Assembly (NCBI GenBank): GCA_900099715.1
Contig: FMTG01000008.1
Span: 62,001 to 126,000, forward strand
Source: Ruminococcaceae bacterium YRB3002
GTDB taxonomy: Bacteria; Bacillota; Clostridia; Saccharofermentanales; Saccharofermentanaceae
Reading direction: 5' to 3'
Length of the DNA stretch: 64,000 nt
The translations under genes were made by a program, and so were the position numbers. Within the stretch, counting starts at the first letter, position 1; each line of letters starts with the position of its first letter. This document shows, piece by piece, positions 44,070 to 51,969 of this stretch. The notes beneath the pieces were generated by a model that was not told the DNA's origin, did no database searches, and saw only the letters and a list, made by a program, of their open reading frames with translations.

Positions 44070-44543
44070 CTACAGATCCGCGTACCTTAAATACTCGGCT
44101 TTCGACATGGAGCGTTCGGCCAGCGGGTAATACAACCGGTGATGGATCGACAGGCTGACCTGATGGTACTCGTAAGTATCCATGCGTGCCCGGCTGATAT
44201 TGAAATACTCCCAGTTTACGGGATCCAGATCGTCATCCCAGTAGCAGTCGATCTCGTAATATTCGCCATTGATCCTGATATAATTTCAGGCGTGTGAATC
44301 AGAGCCGTCTTCGTCCAACATTTCCAGACGGTAAGCGATGACAGGATCTTCTCCCTGAGGATCGTCGACATTCATCACATAGCTTCCGGTCACATCAGGA
44401 GCAGCATTTGTCTGATCAGCTGAGGTTGTCACAGCTGTCTCTGAACTCCCGGCAGAAGAAGCAGGCGCAGAAGGATCAGGGCTGCCGCATCCTGCCAGAC
44501 AGATCGCCAAAACCAGTGCCATCAAAGCTGTTATTCTTCTCAT
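44070..44543 (-). pseudogene. Small lipoprotein gene interrupted by an in-frame TGA
   Basis: The ATG at 44543 (AAGG upstream) begins a lipoprotein signal peptide MRRITALMALVLAICLAGCG with Cys near 19, then a Ser/Ala/Thr-rich linker and a short domain (GSYVMNVDDPQGEDPVIAYR), ending at a TGA at 44286-44288. The same frame continues without a gap as YIRINGEYYEIDCYWDDDLD, then NWEYFNISRARMDTYEYHQV, to a TAG at 44070. The second part looks like real protein, so a nonsense mutation has probably split a gene of about 157 codons. Function unknown. The 85-residue product alone would still be secreted. Confidence 0.55.
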
Positions 44544-44571
44544 GCCAAGCCTTCTTCTGCTCAATACAACC

Positions 44572-45402
44572 CTATTCCTGACCTGCAAAGAAATCCCTTT
44601 TTCTGAAGCCGGCCGTCAGAAAGCGCACCGCGACCTTTGCCCCCGTCAGCCATTCGATCTTCGCATCGTTTTTGTCGTTTGTGATCATGCGCGGAACAAC
44701 GTAATCAACTACCGTCTCGGGGTAATCTGCGACGATGTTGTAGAACTTTTTCGTTTTGTCGGACAGTACAATTGAAGTCTCTCCGCCGTTTGCATGGGTA
44801 ATGAAATCCGTGATCATGATCCCCGGCGACAGGCGGCATACCTTGATACAGTCACCTGTCAGATCGTGACTCTCTCGCGCCATGCTCCTGGTAAAGTAAG
44901 TTACAGCCCTTTTGGCCGTCCCGTACATGGTCAGCCCTGTCATCATGGCATCGTTGGATCCGTAGCCCTCCACGTTGTATATCTTGCCGTATCCCTGCGC
45001 TCTCATCCCCGCGAAAGCAACGGCCGTACCTGACACAACTCCCTTCAGATCCACATCCAGGATATTGTTTATCTCCCTTTCCGTCAGCTCGCAAACGGGC
45101 CTGTCCGGCGAATTGACACCTGCATTATTGACCCAGATATCCACCCCTCCGAAAGCATCGGCAGCGCTGTCCCAAAGCTTCTCCAGATTGCTCCGCTCAG
45201 TCACATTACACACCACGCTGACCGCGCGTGTATCCTGAGGGTTGATCTGCTCAAGCTCTGCAAGCGCTTTGGCCAGATTAGTCTCATTAACACCCGAGAT
45301 CACAACATTACAACCGAGCTCCTTGAACTTCTTTGCCTGACAGAGACCAAAGCCCCTGCTGGAACCGGTAATCACGACTGTCTGTGCTGTTTTGTCTTCC
45401 AT
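44572..45402 (-). CDS. Short-chain dehydrogenase/reductase
   Basis: A 276-residue classical SDR. The nucleotide site is TGSSRGFGLCQAKKF (TGxxxGxG), NNAG occurs in VDIWVNNAGVNSPDR, and the catalytic pair is YGTAKRA (YxxxK) preceded by the Ser region MMTGLTM. The C-terminal extension PETVVDYVVPRMITNDKNDA is longer than usual. It is an NAD(P)-dependent oxidoreductase of unknown substrate. The minus-strand promoter contains TATAAT at about 45445. The small lipoprotein gene begins just inside its 3' end region. Confidence 0.92.
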   Translation of the reverse strand: MEDKTAQTVVITGSSRGFGLCQAKKFKELGCNVVISGVNETNLAKALAELEQINPQDTRAVSVVCNVTERSNLEKLWDSAADAFGGVDIWVNNAGVNSPDRPVCELTEREINNILDVDLKGVVSGTAVAFAGMRAQGYGKIYNVEGYGSNDAMMTGLTMYGTAKRAVTYFTRSMARESHDLTGDCIKVCRLSPGIMITDFITHANGGETSIVLSDKTKKFYNIVADYPETVVDYVVPRMITNDKNDAKIEWLTGAKVAVRFLTAGFRKRDFFAGQE

Positions 45403-45614
45403 AGTTATGCCGTCATCTCCCTGAATAATCGCGTTGACAGATGTATTATAGCATTACAGGAAGAAAGGCATTTGCCGGAGTGGCTGCTTTTACCGGCTCC
45501 CCTGCCGGTTATTGTCAGAATAAAAATCCCCCATACCCACCCTCGTCATTTGGTTAACAACCGGTAGTAAAGCCTGAACTGTAACATTACGTATGTAAAC
45601 TATACCGGGCTTAC

Positions 45615-45715
45615 GTTGTATAAAGGGACTTGAACCCCTTGCAGGCCCTGCTGCGTTCCCGGGCAGGATCTCAGCGAATCATTCTCATTCGCTACGAGAT
45701 GTTGTTCACCCCAAC
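45615..45715. ncRNA. Structured RNA candidate, about 100 nt
   Basis: The ends pair strongly: GTTG with CAAC, GGG with CCC, and TTGAAC with GTTCA. Inside is a long hairpin whose arms ATCTC-AGCGAAT and ATTCGCT-CGAGAT enclose a 7-base loop, and a GC-rich stem CCCTGC/GGGCAGG. On the minus strand the end reads AGGGGTTCAAGTCCCTT, a perfect T-arm shape, but no acceptor or anticodon arm completes a tRNA. The SRP signature (GGAA loop with AGCAGC) is not matched. The strand and family are unknown. It lies between two minus-strand genes. Confidence 0.45.
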
Positions 45716-45731
45716 ATGACTACCATCTATG

Positions 45732-46187
45732 TCAGATCAATTCAGTTGTCCAATTCAGCTCTTGGATTATCTCGTCAAGCTCTCTGAATTCTTTGGAGAG
45801 ACCATCCACTTTCTTCTGAATCTCAGCTACAGAAACTGTACTGTATATCTTGATCTCCGTCTTGGAATAACGGCCGCCAAGAAGATTGCCGGCACTCTTC
45901 AGAAATTCCCTCAGATATAAGATCTTTGATCTTAAACAGTCCCGCCGTGCAATAAGATCCGTCAGATAAACATCTCCACATCTTGTTACATTATTCGTGT
46001 GATTGATCCTTGAAATAAGATTCTCGAGCTGTTCATGCAGAGACTCAAGTTCCTTCATTAATTCAAGAGGATCCTCAGCCGGCCGTTCGCCTTCCTGAAC
46101 TTTCGCATTCATGATAAGCCGTTGGGCAAGATCTTTTATTCTTTTCTGGATGTCAGCTCTCTCCGATAAAGCTGCTGCAAGTTTCAT
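45732..46187 (-). CDS. DIP1984-family coiled-coil protein
   Basis: A 151-residue mostly helical protein: KLAAALSERADIQKRIKDLA at the start, ELMKELESLHEQLENLISRI, then ARRDCLRSKILYLREFL and the ending KEFRELDEIIQELNW. This pattern matches the DIP1984 (septicolysin-like) family, whose function is not established. The ATG at 46187 is chosen because GAGGTG lies 8 bp upstream. It diverges from the WYL gene, with about 125 bp between. Confidence 0.8.
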   Translation of the reverse strand: MKLAAALSERADIQKRIKDLAQRLIMNAKVQEGERPAEDPLELMKELESLHEQLENLISRINHTNNVTRCGDVYLTDLIARRDCLRSKILYLREFLKSAGNLLGGRYSKTEIKIYSTVSVAEIQKKVDGLSKEFRELDEIIQELNWTTELI

Positions 46188-46247
46188 TGTCACACACCTC
46201 GCTTTCAATGTTGTTCACACAAATTTTACAGGGGACGATGCACCATA

Positions 46248-46272
46248 TTTATCCCATTCCATCCTCTAAGAT
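46248..46272 (+). promoter_or_regulatory. WYL-regulon promoter A (WYL gene)
   Basis: TTTATCCCA, 10 bp, then -10 TAAGAT. The flank TGCACCATA upstream is also shared with copy B. The predicted start of transcription is near 46279, leaving about 35 bases before the chosen WYL start. Confidence 0.7.
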
Positions 46273-46313
46273 GTTAAACTATGGGAAATGAATACATAAG
46301 GCAGGACACATCT

Positions 46314-47351
46314 ATGATACCTACTAAGAAGATGCTCCCGATGCTGATACTCGATATCCTCCGCAAATACACGGATGGCAACCACACGCTGGATCAGAAG
46401 GATATCATCGAGAAACTGCGCATCGAGTACGATCTTCAGGTAGAGCGTAAGGCTGTCCGCCGCAACATCGAGGAACTCATCAATATGGGGTTCCCCATCG
46501 AATATACCGAGAAGCCCCGTGAGGGCAATGTGATCTGGACCGATTTCTGGATAGCTCACGAATTCACTGATGCCGAGCTGCGGCTCCTGATCGACGGTCT
46601 CCTGTTCTCCAAGCACGTTCCGTACAGTCAGTGTAAAGAACTGGTCGCCAAACTCGAGGGCCTGTCCAATGAATACTTCAAGTCCTATGTGAGCCACATC
46701 AAGACCCTGCCGGATGCGGGAACTGCAAATCAGCAGATCTTCCTCACGATCGCGGTCCTGGATGAGGCGATCTCCAAGGAACGCCAGGTATCTTTCCATT
46801 ATGTGAACTATGGAACGGATAAGAAGCTCCATCCCAAGCCCGACGATAACGGCAATCCCCGTGAATACATAATCAACCCCTACCAGATGGTGGCACAGGA
46901 CGGCAAGTATTATCTGATCTGCAATTACGATCCGTACAACGATGTATCCAACTACCGCCTTGACCGTATAGCAGACATCAAAATCCTTGATACAAAGCGA
47001 AAACCATTCTCCAAGCTCTCCGACTCCAACGGCAACCGCCTTAATCTCGGCGAGTACATGAAGAGACACATTTACATGTATTCCAGTGAAGATGTCCGCG
47101 TCAGGTTCAAGATCGTTCCTGTAATGATCAGCGACATTATAGATTTCTTTGGAAAGGAGGTTTCATTTGAAGAGGAGACAGATACATATGTGATAGTATC
47201 TGCAAAGGTAACAGAAGCTGCCATGATCCAATTCGCCAAGAGCTATGCCCCAGATGTAGTGATACTAGAGCCGGAGAGCATGGTTAAGGAGATGAGGGAA
47301 TGGGCAGAGAAGGTGAAGAAAGTATATGGAGGAAAAAATGAACAAAGTTAG
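46314..47351 (+). CDS. WYL-domain transcription regulator
   Basis: A 345-residue protein. An N-terminal winged helix (MLPMLILDILRKYTDGNHTL, QVERKAVRRNIEELINMG) is followed by the WYL domain at about residues 150-245: VSFHYVNYG, INPYQMVAQDGKYYLICNYD, YRLDRIADIKIL. A C-terminal WCX-type domain ends LEPESMVKEMREWAEKVKKV. WYL proteins sense nucleic-acid or nucleotide ligands and control defence or damage operons (CapW/BrxR, PafBC). The ATG at 46314 is favoured over the one at 46281, which falls at the predicted transcript start. It is the only regulator in the 46-64 kb island and its promoter carries the shared motif, so it is the likely master regulator. It overlaps the next gene by 14 bp. Confidence 0.92.
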   Translation: MIPTKKMLPMLILDILRKYTDGNHTLDQKDIIEKLRIEYDLQVERKAVRRNIEELINMGFPIEYTEKPREGNVIWTDFWIAHEFTDAELRLLIDGLLFSKHVPYSQCKELVAKLEGLSNEYFKSYVSHIKTLPDAGTANQQIFLTIAVLDEAISKERQVSFHYVNYGTDKKLHPKPDDNGNPREYIINPYQMVAQDGKYYLICNYDPYNDVSNYRLDRIADIKILDTKRKPFSKLSDSNGNRLNLGEYMKRHIYMYSSEDVRVRFKIVPVMISDIIDFFGKEVSFEEETDTYVIVSAKVTEAAMIQFAKSYAPDVVILEPESMVKEMREWAEKVKKVYGGKNEQS

Positions 47352-48021
47352 CAAAGAAAGTTTTATCGTTGAACCTACAAGAGAGATCATTGACGACTAT
47401 ATTCGCAGATTCGATGAAGACAGTGAGATCAGGGCTGATGTTGATGCTGTAAAGAAAGTTTTCCAAACATTTGATAATACATCTCTTGAAAACATTTTGA
47501 TCAAAGTAATCATACTGAATAACAGGTTTAGTGCCGGATTGTGTGATCGTCCGAGTGATAAAAAGGGAATAGCAATTGATGTATATAGCATGTCCGTTCT
47601 GTTAAAGAGCGAGTATCATGACCCCACGAGTGTGGAACAGTTTCTTGCAGGGATGGAAATCTTAAGCTCAATATCAGAAGCACGAGGAAAGAATAAGCCA
47701 ATCTCATTCCTTTCGAAGTATTACCATTGGAGTTGTGCTGTAAAGGATAATCCCGTTGATCTACCTATATACGACAAATATGCAAGAGGCATGCTGTATT
47801 ATCTCTGCAAAAAGTGTTCTTATCTGGAAAGTATTAATCAAGAAGAAATCTTGGAGTACTCAGATTTCTTCCGTATGTATTTGACTGTTCTCGGACTGAT
47901 CAACAATCATTTGGGAACAGATTATTCTGTATCCGACTTTGATAAGTACCTTTGGAAGTATGCAAAAGAACTGAGAAATCCGGAGGATCCTGAGGCTGTA
48001 TCAGTGGATATCGGGATTTGA
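47338..48021 (+). CDS. (L/F)PIYD-motif protein 1, HhH/OGG-like fold suspected
   Basis: A 227-residue soluble helical protein. Key stretches: ENILIKVIILNNRFSAG, then PISFLSKYYHWSCAVKDNPV and LPIYDKYARGMLYYL. The combination of an SK...H segment with a PIYD motif resembles helix-hairpin-helix DNA glycosylase-like (OGG-type) proteins found in defence loci. Two paralogues follow at 48148 and 49121. The ATG at 47338 has GGAGG 6 bp upstream, inside the 3' end of the WYL gene, so both are co-transcribed from promoter A. Catalytic activity is not demonstrable from sequence. Confidence 0.6.
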   Translation: MNKVSKESFIVEPTREIIDDYIRRFDEDSEIRADVDAVKKVFQTFDNTSLENILIKVIILNNRFSAGLCDRPSDKKGIAIDVYSMSVLLKSEYHDPTSVEQFLAGMEILSSISEARGKNKPISFLSKYYHWSCAVKDNPVDLPIYDKYARGMLYYLCKKCSYLESINQEEILEYSDFFRMYLTVLGLINNHLGTDYSVSDFDKYLWKYAKELRNPEDPEAVSVDIGI

Positions 48022-48031
48022 TGGGTTAAGC

Positions 48032-48145
48032 ATGACCAAATTCGCCAAGAACTATGCTCCGGATGTGGTTATCCTGGAGCCGCAGAGTCTGGTGGATGAG
48101 ATGAGTGAGTGGGCGGAGAGAGTGAAGAAAGTGTACGGAGGTTAA
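48032..48145 (+). pseudogene. Duplicated C-terminus of the WYL regulator
   Basis: A 37-codon frame reading MTKFAKNYAPDVVILEPQSL then VDEMSEWAERVKKVYGG and stop. It aligns with the last 42 residues of the WYL protein at 46314 (MIQFAKSYAPDVVILEPESM). It also ends in GGAGG serving as the ribosome site of the next gene, exactly as the intact WYL gene does for its follower. It is the scar of a second WYL-plus-PIYD cassette. Confidence 0.85.
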
Positions 48146-48147
48146 AT

Positions 48148-48954
48148 ATGGATAATAAAACGGCAAAGAGTTTTATAGACAAATATGAGAGGTTCTACTT
48201 CGAACTACCTGAAAACGAGAATTCCAAGAAAACTTATAAATATGCTTACACAGAGAAAGAAAAGGATGATTTAGGTCTTAACAGCATTGTTAATCCAACA
48301 AAAGAGGAAATAGAAAACCATATAATTACTAACAAGCTCAATAAAGGCGTTTTTGATGAAGAATCATTTGCTTGGAAATCTGGTAAATACAATTGGGCAA
48401 TGAATAAGCTATCCCCAATTACTACAAATGACGAAAAAAGTTACCTTAATCTTCGAGATCAAGAAGTTGATATCGCTGCATTTAAAAAATATGCGAAAAA
48501 CATCGGCTCTATAAAAATCGATTCGGATATATTGAAAAAAGACTATGAAACAATACGGATAGAAATCAAAAAATACTACAAAAATGCAAAAAAGGATGTT
48601 CCAACTAATATGGGACCCGTATATATCATAACAGCCATGTTTTTCATTTCAAAAGGTTCGTTGCCCATATATGACAGTATGGCTCACAGGGCGGTAAAAG
48701 CTTTATATTATGATATCCCTCCGTGCGATGTGCACTTAGGGGACAATCCATCAAAACATAGTATAAATGGCGTTTTTAATTTATATTTCGATTATATTTA
48801 TCTTCTGCTTAAAGTCTTTCCATTCATGATATATAAGACAGATCAAGGCGTCGAATCTGAACAATTCATATGTCGTAAACTTGATCGTGCATTGTGGGTA
48901 TATGGCCACGCAAAGAAAAAATGGGAAAACCCTGAATCCACAATTCTAGTGTAA
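48148..48954 (+). CDS. (L/F)PIYD-motif protein 2
   Basis: A 268-residue protein, paralogous to the one at 49121: shared segments are NKGVFDEESFAWKSGKYNW, GPVYIITAMFFISKGSLPIY with DSMAHRAVKAL, and LDRALWVYGHAKKKW. The PIYD stretch and flanking helices also match protein 1. The fold is probably HhH/OGG-like; the role is unknown, perhaps nucleic-acid damage or modification. The coding sequence is far more A-rich than its neighbours, a sign of separate transfer. GGAGG lies 6 bp before the ATG. It has no WYL-type promoter of its own and probably reads through from promoter A. Confidence 0.62.
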   Translation: MDNKTAKSFIDKYERFYFELPENENSKKTYKYAYTEKEKDDLGLNSIVNPTKEEIENHIITNKLNKGVFDEESFAWKSGKYNWAMNKLSPITTNDEKSYLNLRDQEVDIAAFKKYAKNIGSIKIDSDILKKDYETIRIEIKKYYKNAKKDVPTNMGPVYIITAMFFISKGSLPIYDSMAHRAVKALYYDIPPCDVHLGDNPSKHSINGVFNLYFDYIYLLLKVFPFMIYKTDQGVESEQFICRKLDRALWVYGHAKKKWENPESTILV

Positions 48955-48991
48955 CCATTCATAAGCAATTCAAACAACCTTATGCACCACA

Positions 48992-49016
48992 TCTGTCCCA
49001 TCTCCCCGTCTACTAT
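48992..49016 (+). promoter_or_regulatory. WYL-regulon promoter B
   Basis: TCTGTCCCA, 10 bp, then -10 TACTAT, with TGCACCACA upstream as in copy A. It drives the short ORF and PIYD protein 3. Confidence 0.65.
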
Positions 49017-49052
49017 ATAAGCATAGACCAGGCGGAAATCGAGGGGGCATTT

Positions 49053-49124
49053 ATGAGTGACACAATTATTCTTGATAGATGTACTCTTCTCAAATCTAAT
49101 GCACCGATTGGAGACAAAATATGA
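49053..49124 (+). CDS. Short 23-codon ORF coupled to PIYD protein 3
   Basis: ATG at 49053 with GAGGGGG 6-7 bp upstream encodes MSDTIILDRCTLLKSNAPIG plus three residues and ends in TGA that overlaps the next ATG (ATGA). The position suggests a leader peptide or translational coupler, or the worn start of a lost gene. No homologue recognised. Confidence 0.4.
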   Translation: MSDTIILDRCTLLKSNAPIGDKI

Positions 49125-49831
49125 CCCTACTCAACCCCATCAACTTCATCGATTTCTACAGACAGTTTTATTTTGAAAACGATATCGATGATGATACAAT
49201 GCACAGTTTTGGTGTCCCAAGCGGACTTAATACTACGAATGCAAAAGCTGAGGAGTGGATCGAGGAACACCGGATCAATAAGGGTGTTTTCGATATGTTT
49301 GCCCTTGCATGGAAGGCAGGAAGAATAGATTGGGACGACGGACATATCGTTTATAAGGACTTTGTCGATGGGTCGAATTGCAAAAACGGATTAGGCTATA
49401 AAATTGATATACGCAGTTTTAACGAATACTGCGAATTCCTGAACCGGATTGATGTTGACTCATATGATTTTAAGAGTCTCTATGAGATGCTATGGCCACA
49501 ATCTCCCGTGAACATCGGCCCAGTGTACATTATCGCTTCACTGTTCTTCAGATCGAAGGGTAGATTTCCGATATACGACCAGTTTGTTCATAAAGCGGTC
49601 CGGTCGCTTGCATTGGGGATCGCTCCGGCAGATGTGTATATGGGAACTCCTCCGGACAAGAAATACGTGGGAGACGTAGTATGCATGTACAACGAATACA
49701 TAACGCTGCTCGTCAGGGCATTTCCGGATCACATCAACAGATCCGGAGGTCCATTTATACCCAGAGAACTCGACCAGGCCCTCTGGATATATGGGCACTG
49801 CACCAGACGCTGGGATGAAATAAAGCAATAG
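49121..49831 (+). CDS. (L/F)PIYD-motif protein 3
   Basis: A 236-residue paralogue of the protein at 48148: NKGVFDMFALAWKAGRIDW, GPVYIIASLFFRSKGRFPIY with DQFVHKAVRSL, and LDQALWIYGHCTRRW. The family core is thus (N)KGVFD, AWKxGxxxW, PVYII, PIYD, LDxALW(V/I)YGH. It has its own WYL-type promoter (B), so it is separately recruited to the regulon. It overlaps the upstream short ORF by 4 bases. It ends at a TAG, after which the same frame stays open to 50212 (see that entry). HhH glycosylase-like fold is a suggestion only. Confidence 0.65.
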   Translation: MTLLNPINFIDFYRQFYFENDIDDDTMHSFGVPSGLNTTNAKAEEWIEEHRINKGVFDMFALAWKAGRIDWDDGHIVYKDFVDGSNCKNGLGYKIDIRSFNEYCEFLNRIDVDSYDFKSLYEMLWPQSPVNIGPVYIIASLFFRSKGRFPIYDQFVHKAVRSLALGIAPADVYMGTPPDKKYVGDVVCMYNEYITLLVRAFPDHINRSGGPFIPRELDQALWIYGHCTRRWDEIKQ

Positions 49832-50212
49832 TATCCATGGTATTATAATAGAAACTACTATATACGGTTATTTATTGGAGGGGAACAAAGCCAATACTTC
49901 GAGGATGAAGAAGTAAGATCATTATTTAATTCTGTAAGGCGTAATGCTTCTGTTCTTCATATTCCCATTGACAGTTATATTATCGATGCTATTTTGAGGC
50001 ATTCTAATGTTGATCTGCCTTTTAGAGAAGGCATCACAGCTAGGAGAGATACCAGGACATATAAGCGGCCCGTTGATTATGTTAAAGGTTGGAGCACTTG
50101 GAATGAGAATGATTATCAATTATTCATCTCAGAGGTATATGTTCTCTATTTGTCCCATCATTCCGTCTACAATACAAGTAAACAATCCGAAAGTGAGGCG
50201 AACCGGTCATGA
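49832..50212 (+). other. In-frame open region after the TAG of PIYD protein 3
   Basis: The frame of the preceding gene continues 126 codons past its TAG: WYYNRNYYIRLFIGGEQSQY, then VLHIPIDSYIIDAILRHSNV and KRPVDYVKGWSTWNENDYQL. It looks like coding sequence and the IPIDSYIIDAI stretch recalls the PIYD region, so it may be the remains of a fourth paralogue. It has no start codon with a ribosome site. Its last part overlaps promoter C and the NADAR start, so the end is unlikely to be translated. Confidence 0.4.
50149..50173 (+). promoter_or_regulatory. WYL-regulon promoter C (NADAR operon)
   Basis: TTTGTCCCA, 10 bp, then -10 TACAAT; predicted transcript start near 50180, 29 bp before the NADAR gene. 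Confidence 0.68.
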
Positions 50213-50640
50213 TCAATGAATTCAAGGGTGATTATCGTTTTCTGTCAAACTTCTACAAGTGTGATCTGGAATATGAAGGTTTGACATATCATTCGGCAGA
50301 GGCTGCCTTTCAGGCTCAAAAGTGTTCAACAGAGGAGGAGAAAATCAAGTATACTTCTGTAACCAATCCTGTCATTGCTAAACGGATGGGAAAGAAAGAA
50401 CCCGGATTTCCTTCCAACTGGAATGAGATCAGCTATGGGATCATGAAGAATATCCTGTTGGCAAAATTCTCGGTTCCGGAGCTAAAACAAAAGCTTCTCG
50501 CCACCGGTAATGAGGAACTCATTGAGGGTAACAGGCACCATGACAATTTATGGGGTAAATGTCTCTGTGACAGCTGCAGGAATAAAGAAGGTCAGAACAG
50601 GCTGGGAAAGATCCTTATGGAGATAAGAGGAACAAAATGA
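50209..50640 (+). CDS. NADAR-domain (YbiA/RibX-like) protein
   Basis: A 143-residue NADAR (DUF1768) protein. Typical segments: FKGDYRFLSNFYKCDLEYEG, YHSAEAAFQAQKC, WNEISYGIMKNILLAKF, and HHDNLWGKCLC. Members act on ADP-ribose-related or riboflavin-pathway N-glycosides; some remove ADP-ribose from guanine bases in DNA or RNA and pair with toxin systems. That activity fits the surrounding nucleic-acid repair genes. It has its own WYL-type promoter and is coupled to the next gene by ATGA. The Shine-Dalgarno is GTGAGG upstream of the ATG. Confidence 0.9.
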   Translation: MINEFKGDYRFLSNFYKCDLEYEGLTYHSAEAAFQAQKCSTEEEKIKYTSVTNPVIAKRMGKKEPGFPSNWNEISYGIMKNILLAKFSVPELKQKLLATGNEELIEGNRHHDNLWGKCLCDSCRNKEGQNRLGKILMEIRGTK

Positions 50641-51083
50641 ATTTGGAAGAACAATGGGAACAAATTGCAGATGAACTGTACATGGACATGACCTGCAGTG
50701 ATACTGAGGGCTTCCGTCATCTGATCTTTGATACCTATCATTTTCTCGAAGAGAAGCTCACTGAGAAGGAAGATCTTCCAAGAGAGTTCTTAAAGATATA
50801 CAAGAATATCGTCCGGGCATGTTCTTTCTTCAGTATGCAATACCTGAGCGATGTTCCCGAAGCAGTATCAGCGACGTTCGGAGACTGTCTTCACGGATTA
50901 TGCCATGTGATCGAGCATGGTTTTGATACCGGCTATTATAAACACTCGCTTCCGATGGGATTAGTAAGGCATACTCCGGCAGGATGTTCAGAACCCGAAG
51001 CGGATATGTCATCGTATGAATCATTCATGCAGTCATTTGATGATAACGTTACCATGCTCAGAGAAGATTACGATATGGAATGA
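50637..51083 (+). CDS. Hypothetical protein coupled to NADAR
   Basis: A 148-residue, acidic, helical, soluble protein: MNLEEQWEQIADELYMDMTC, FHFLEEKLTEKEDL-type helices, and CLHGLCHVIEHGFDTGYY with histidines and cysteines close together. It overlaps the NADAR gene by 4 bases, so the two proteins are made together. I do not recognise the family. It ends 6 bp from the convergent phosphatase-like gene. Confidence 0.55.
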   Translation: MNLEEQWEQIADELYMDMTCSDTEGFRHLIFDTYHFLEEKLTEKEDLPREFLKIYKNIVRACSFFSMQYLSDVPEAVSATFGDCLHGLCHVIEHGFDTGYYKHSLPMGLVRHTPAGCSEPEADMSSYESFMQSFDDNVTMLREDYDME

Positions 51084-51089
51084 CATATC

Positions 51090-51629
51090 TCACTCTATTA
51101 TCTGCCACCTCTCATACTTCCCTGTACTGCCTCTCCTTACCGATCTCAGGTAGCACCGTCTGTTACGCTTAACCAGATACTTAACATACCAGTCGGGAGC
51201 AAACAGGCCGGCCTCCCTGCATATGGTCTGGTAAACCAGCCAATTGGGAACATAACATGGGTTATCCCACACCACTCTGTCACTTCTCCCTGACAATCTC
51301 AGAACTGCAGCAGCTACTGCAGGGCTCCTGGATCCTCCTTTAGAGCAGCAGATATAAAGGTCGGTGACTCTTCGAGGAAGCCTCTTCAGAAACTTGATAA
51401 TGATGCGGGCATGCGATTCGTTGATTGCGCCATAGCAGTTCCGCATCTCAAAGTCTGCAAATGGCACGATACATCTCTGTCTTACCGGGAAAATATTTAC
51501 ATACGGATCTGTCCTGTTCGTGCAGACGATAATTGCGCACTTTGCAGGCGGAACATCAAACAATTCCGGATTTATTGCATTGACAGGCAGTATGTGTATT
51601 ATGAATCTTCTGATCTTGTGCTTATTCAT
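51090..51629 (-). CDS. CX5R (tyrosine/dual-specificity phosphatase-like) protein
   Basis: A 179-residue protein. The P-loop is LYICCSKGGSRSPAVAAAVL (C-S-K-G-G-S-R) near residue 100, the phosphate-binding loop of cysteine phosphatases. FADFEMRNCYGAINESHA precedes it, and NPCYVPNWLVYQTICREAGL follows. It shares this C-terminal layout with the domain fused to the metallophosphoesterase at 61142. The start at 51629 is used; a TTG 15 bp earlier is also in frame and no strong ribosome site is visible. It is last in the AAA+ operon. Confidence 0.7.
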   Translation of the reverse strand: MNKHKIRRFIIHILPVNAINPELFDVPPAKCAIIVCTNRTDPYVNIFPVRQRCIVPFADFEMRNCYGAINESHARIIIKFLKRLPRRVTDLYICCSKGGSRSPAVAAAVLRLSGRSDRVVWDNPCYVPNWLVYQTICREAGLFAPDWYVKYLVKRNRRCYLRSVRRGSTGKYERWQIIE

Positions 51630-51662
51630 TATGGTAGTATTCAAAATCTATCTGCAAAGCCA

Positions 51663-51966
51663 TCAATCATAACCAAAATAGCAAAAGTAACCGTCCAGAT
51701 AATCCTTCAGTTCGTCAAGGTCAGGCAAGATATCAGAGTTAACATGGATCGACTCGATCATGTATTCTGCACCGCCAATGGATTTCCTGGTCTTTTTCTT
51801 ATTCGGGAGAGCCTTGAGCCTGCGCGAAGATACCGTTCCGGGCAGCACGAAAGCAGATATCCTTGCATTGACAATATTTACCGGATCCGCATCCCAGGAC
51901 GTATTGCTGTGAAAACGCGTCAGGAAAAAGGATAATCTCCATATCGTTATCATTTATTATCTTCAT
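51663..51966 (-). pseudogene. Frameshifted hypothetical gene
   Basis: The ATG at 51966 has AGGTG 5 bp upstream and reads MKIINDNDMEIILF. At a CTTTTTCC run near 51930 the likely sense shifts by one base to TRFHSNTSWDADPVNIVNAR, ending YLDGYFCYFGYD at 51663; the unshifted frame stops early. A single-base deletion or a slip site explains it. No family recognised. It lies between the 108-residue gene and the phosphatase in the AAA+ operon. Confidence 0.5.
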
Positions 51967-51969
51967 TGT

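Noticed and set aside
45615-45715. tRNA or SRP RNA gene
   Set aside because: Only a T-arm-like piece is present with no acceptor or anticodon arm, and the SRP loop consensus is not matched.
46266-47069. 267-residue antisense ORF opposite the WYL gene
   Set aside because: No ribosome site and low-complexity hydrophobic translation; it mirrors the codon pattern of the WYL gene.
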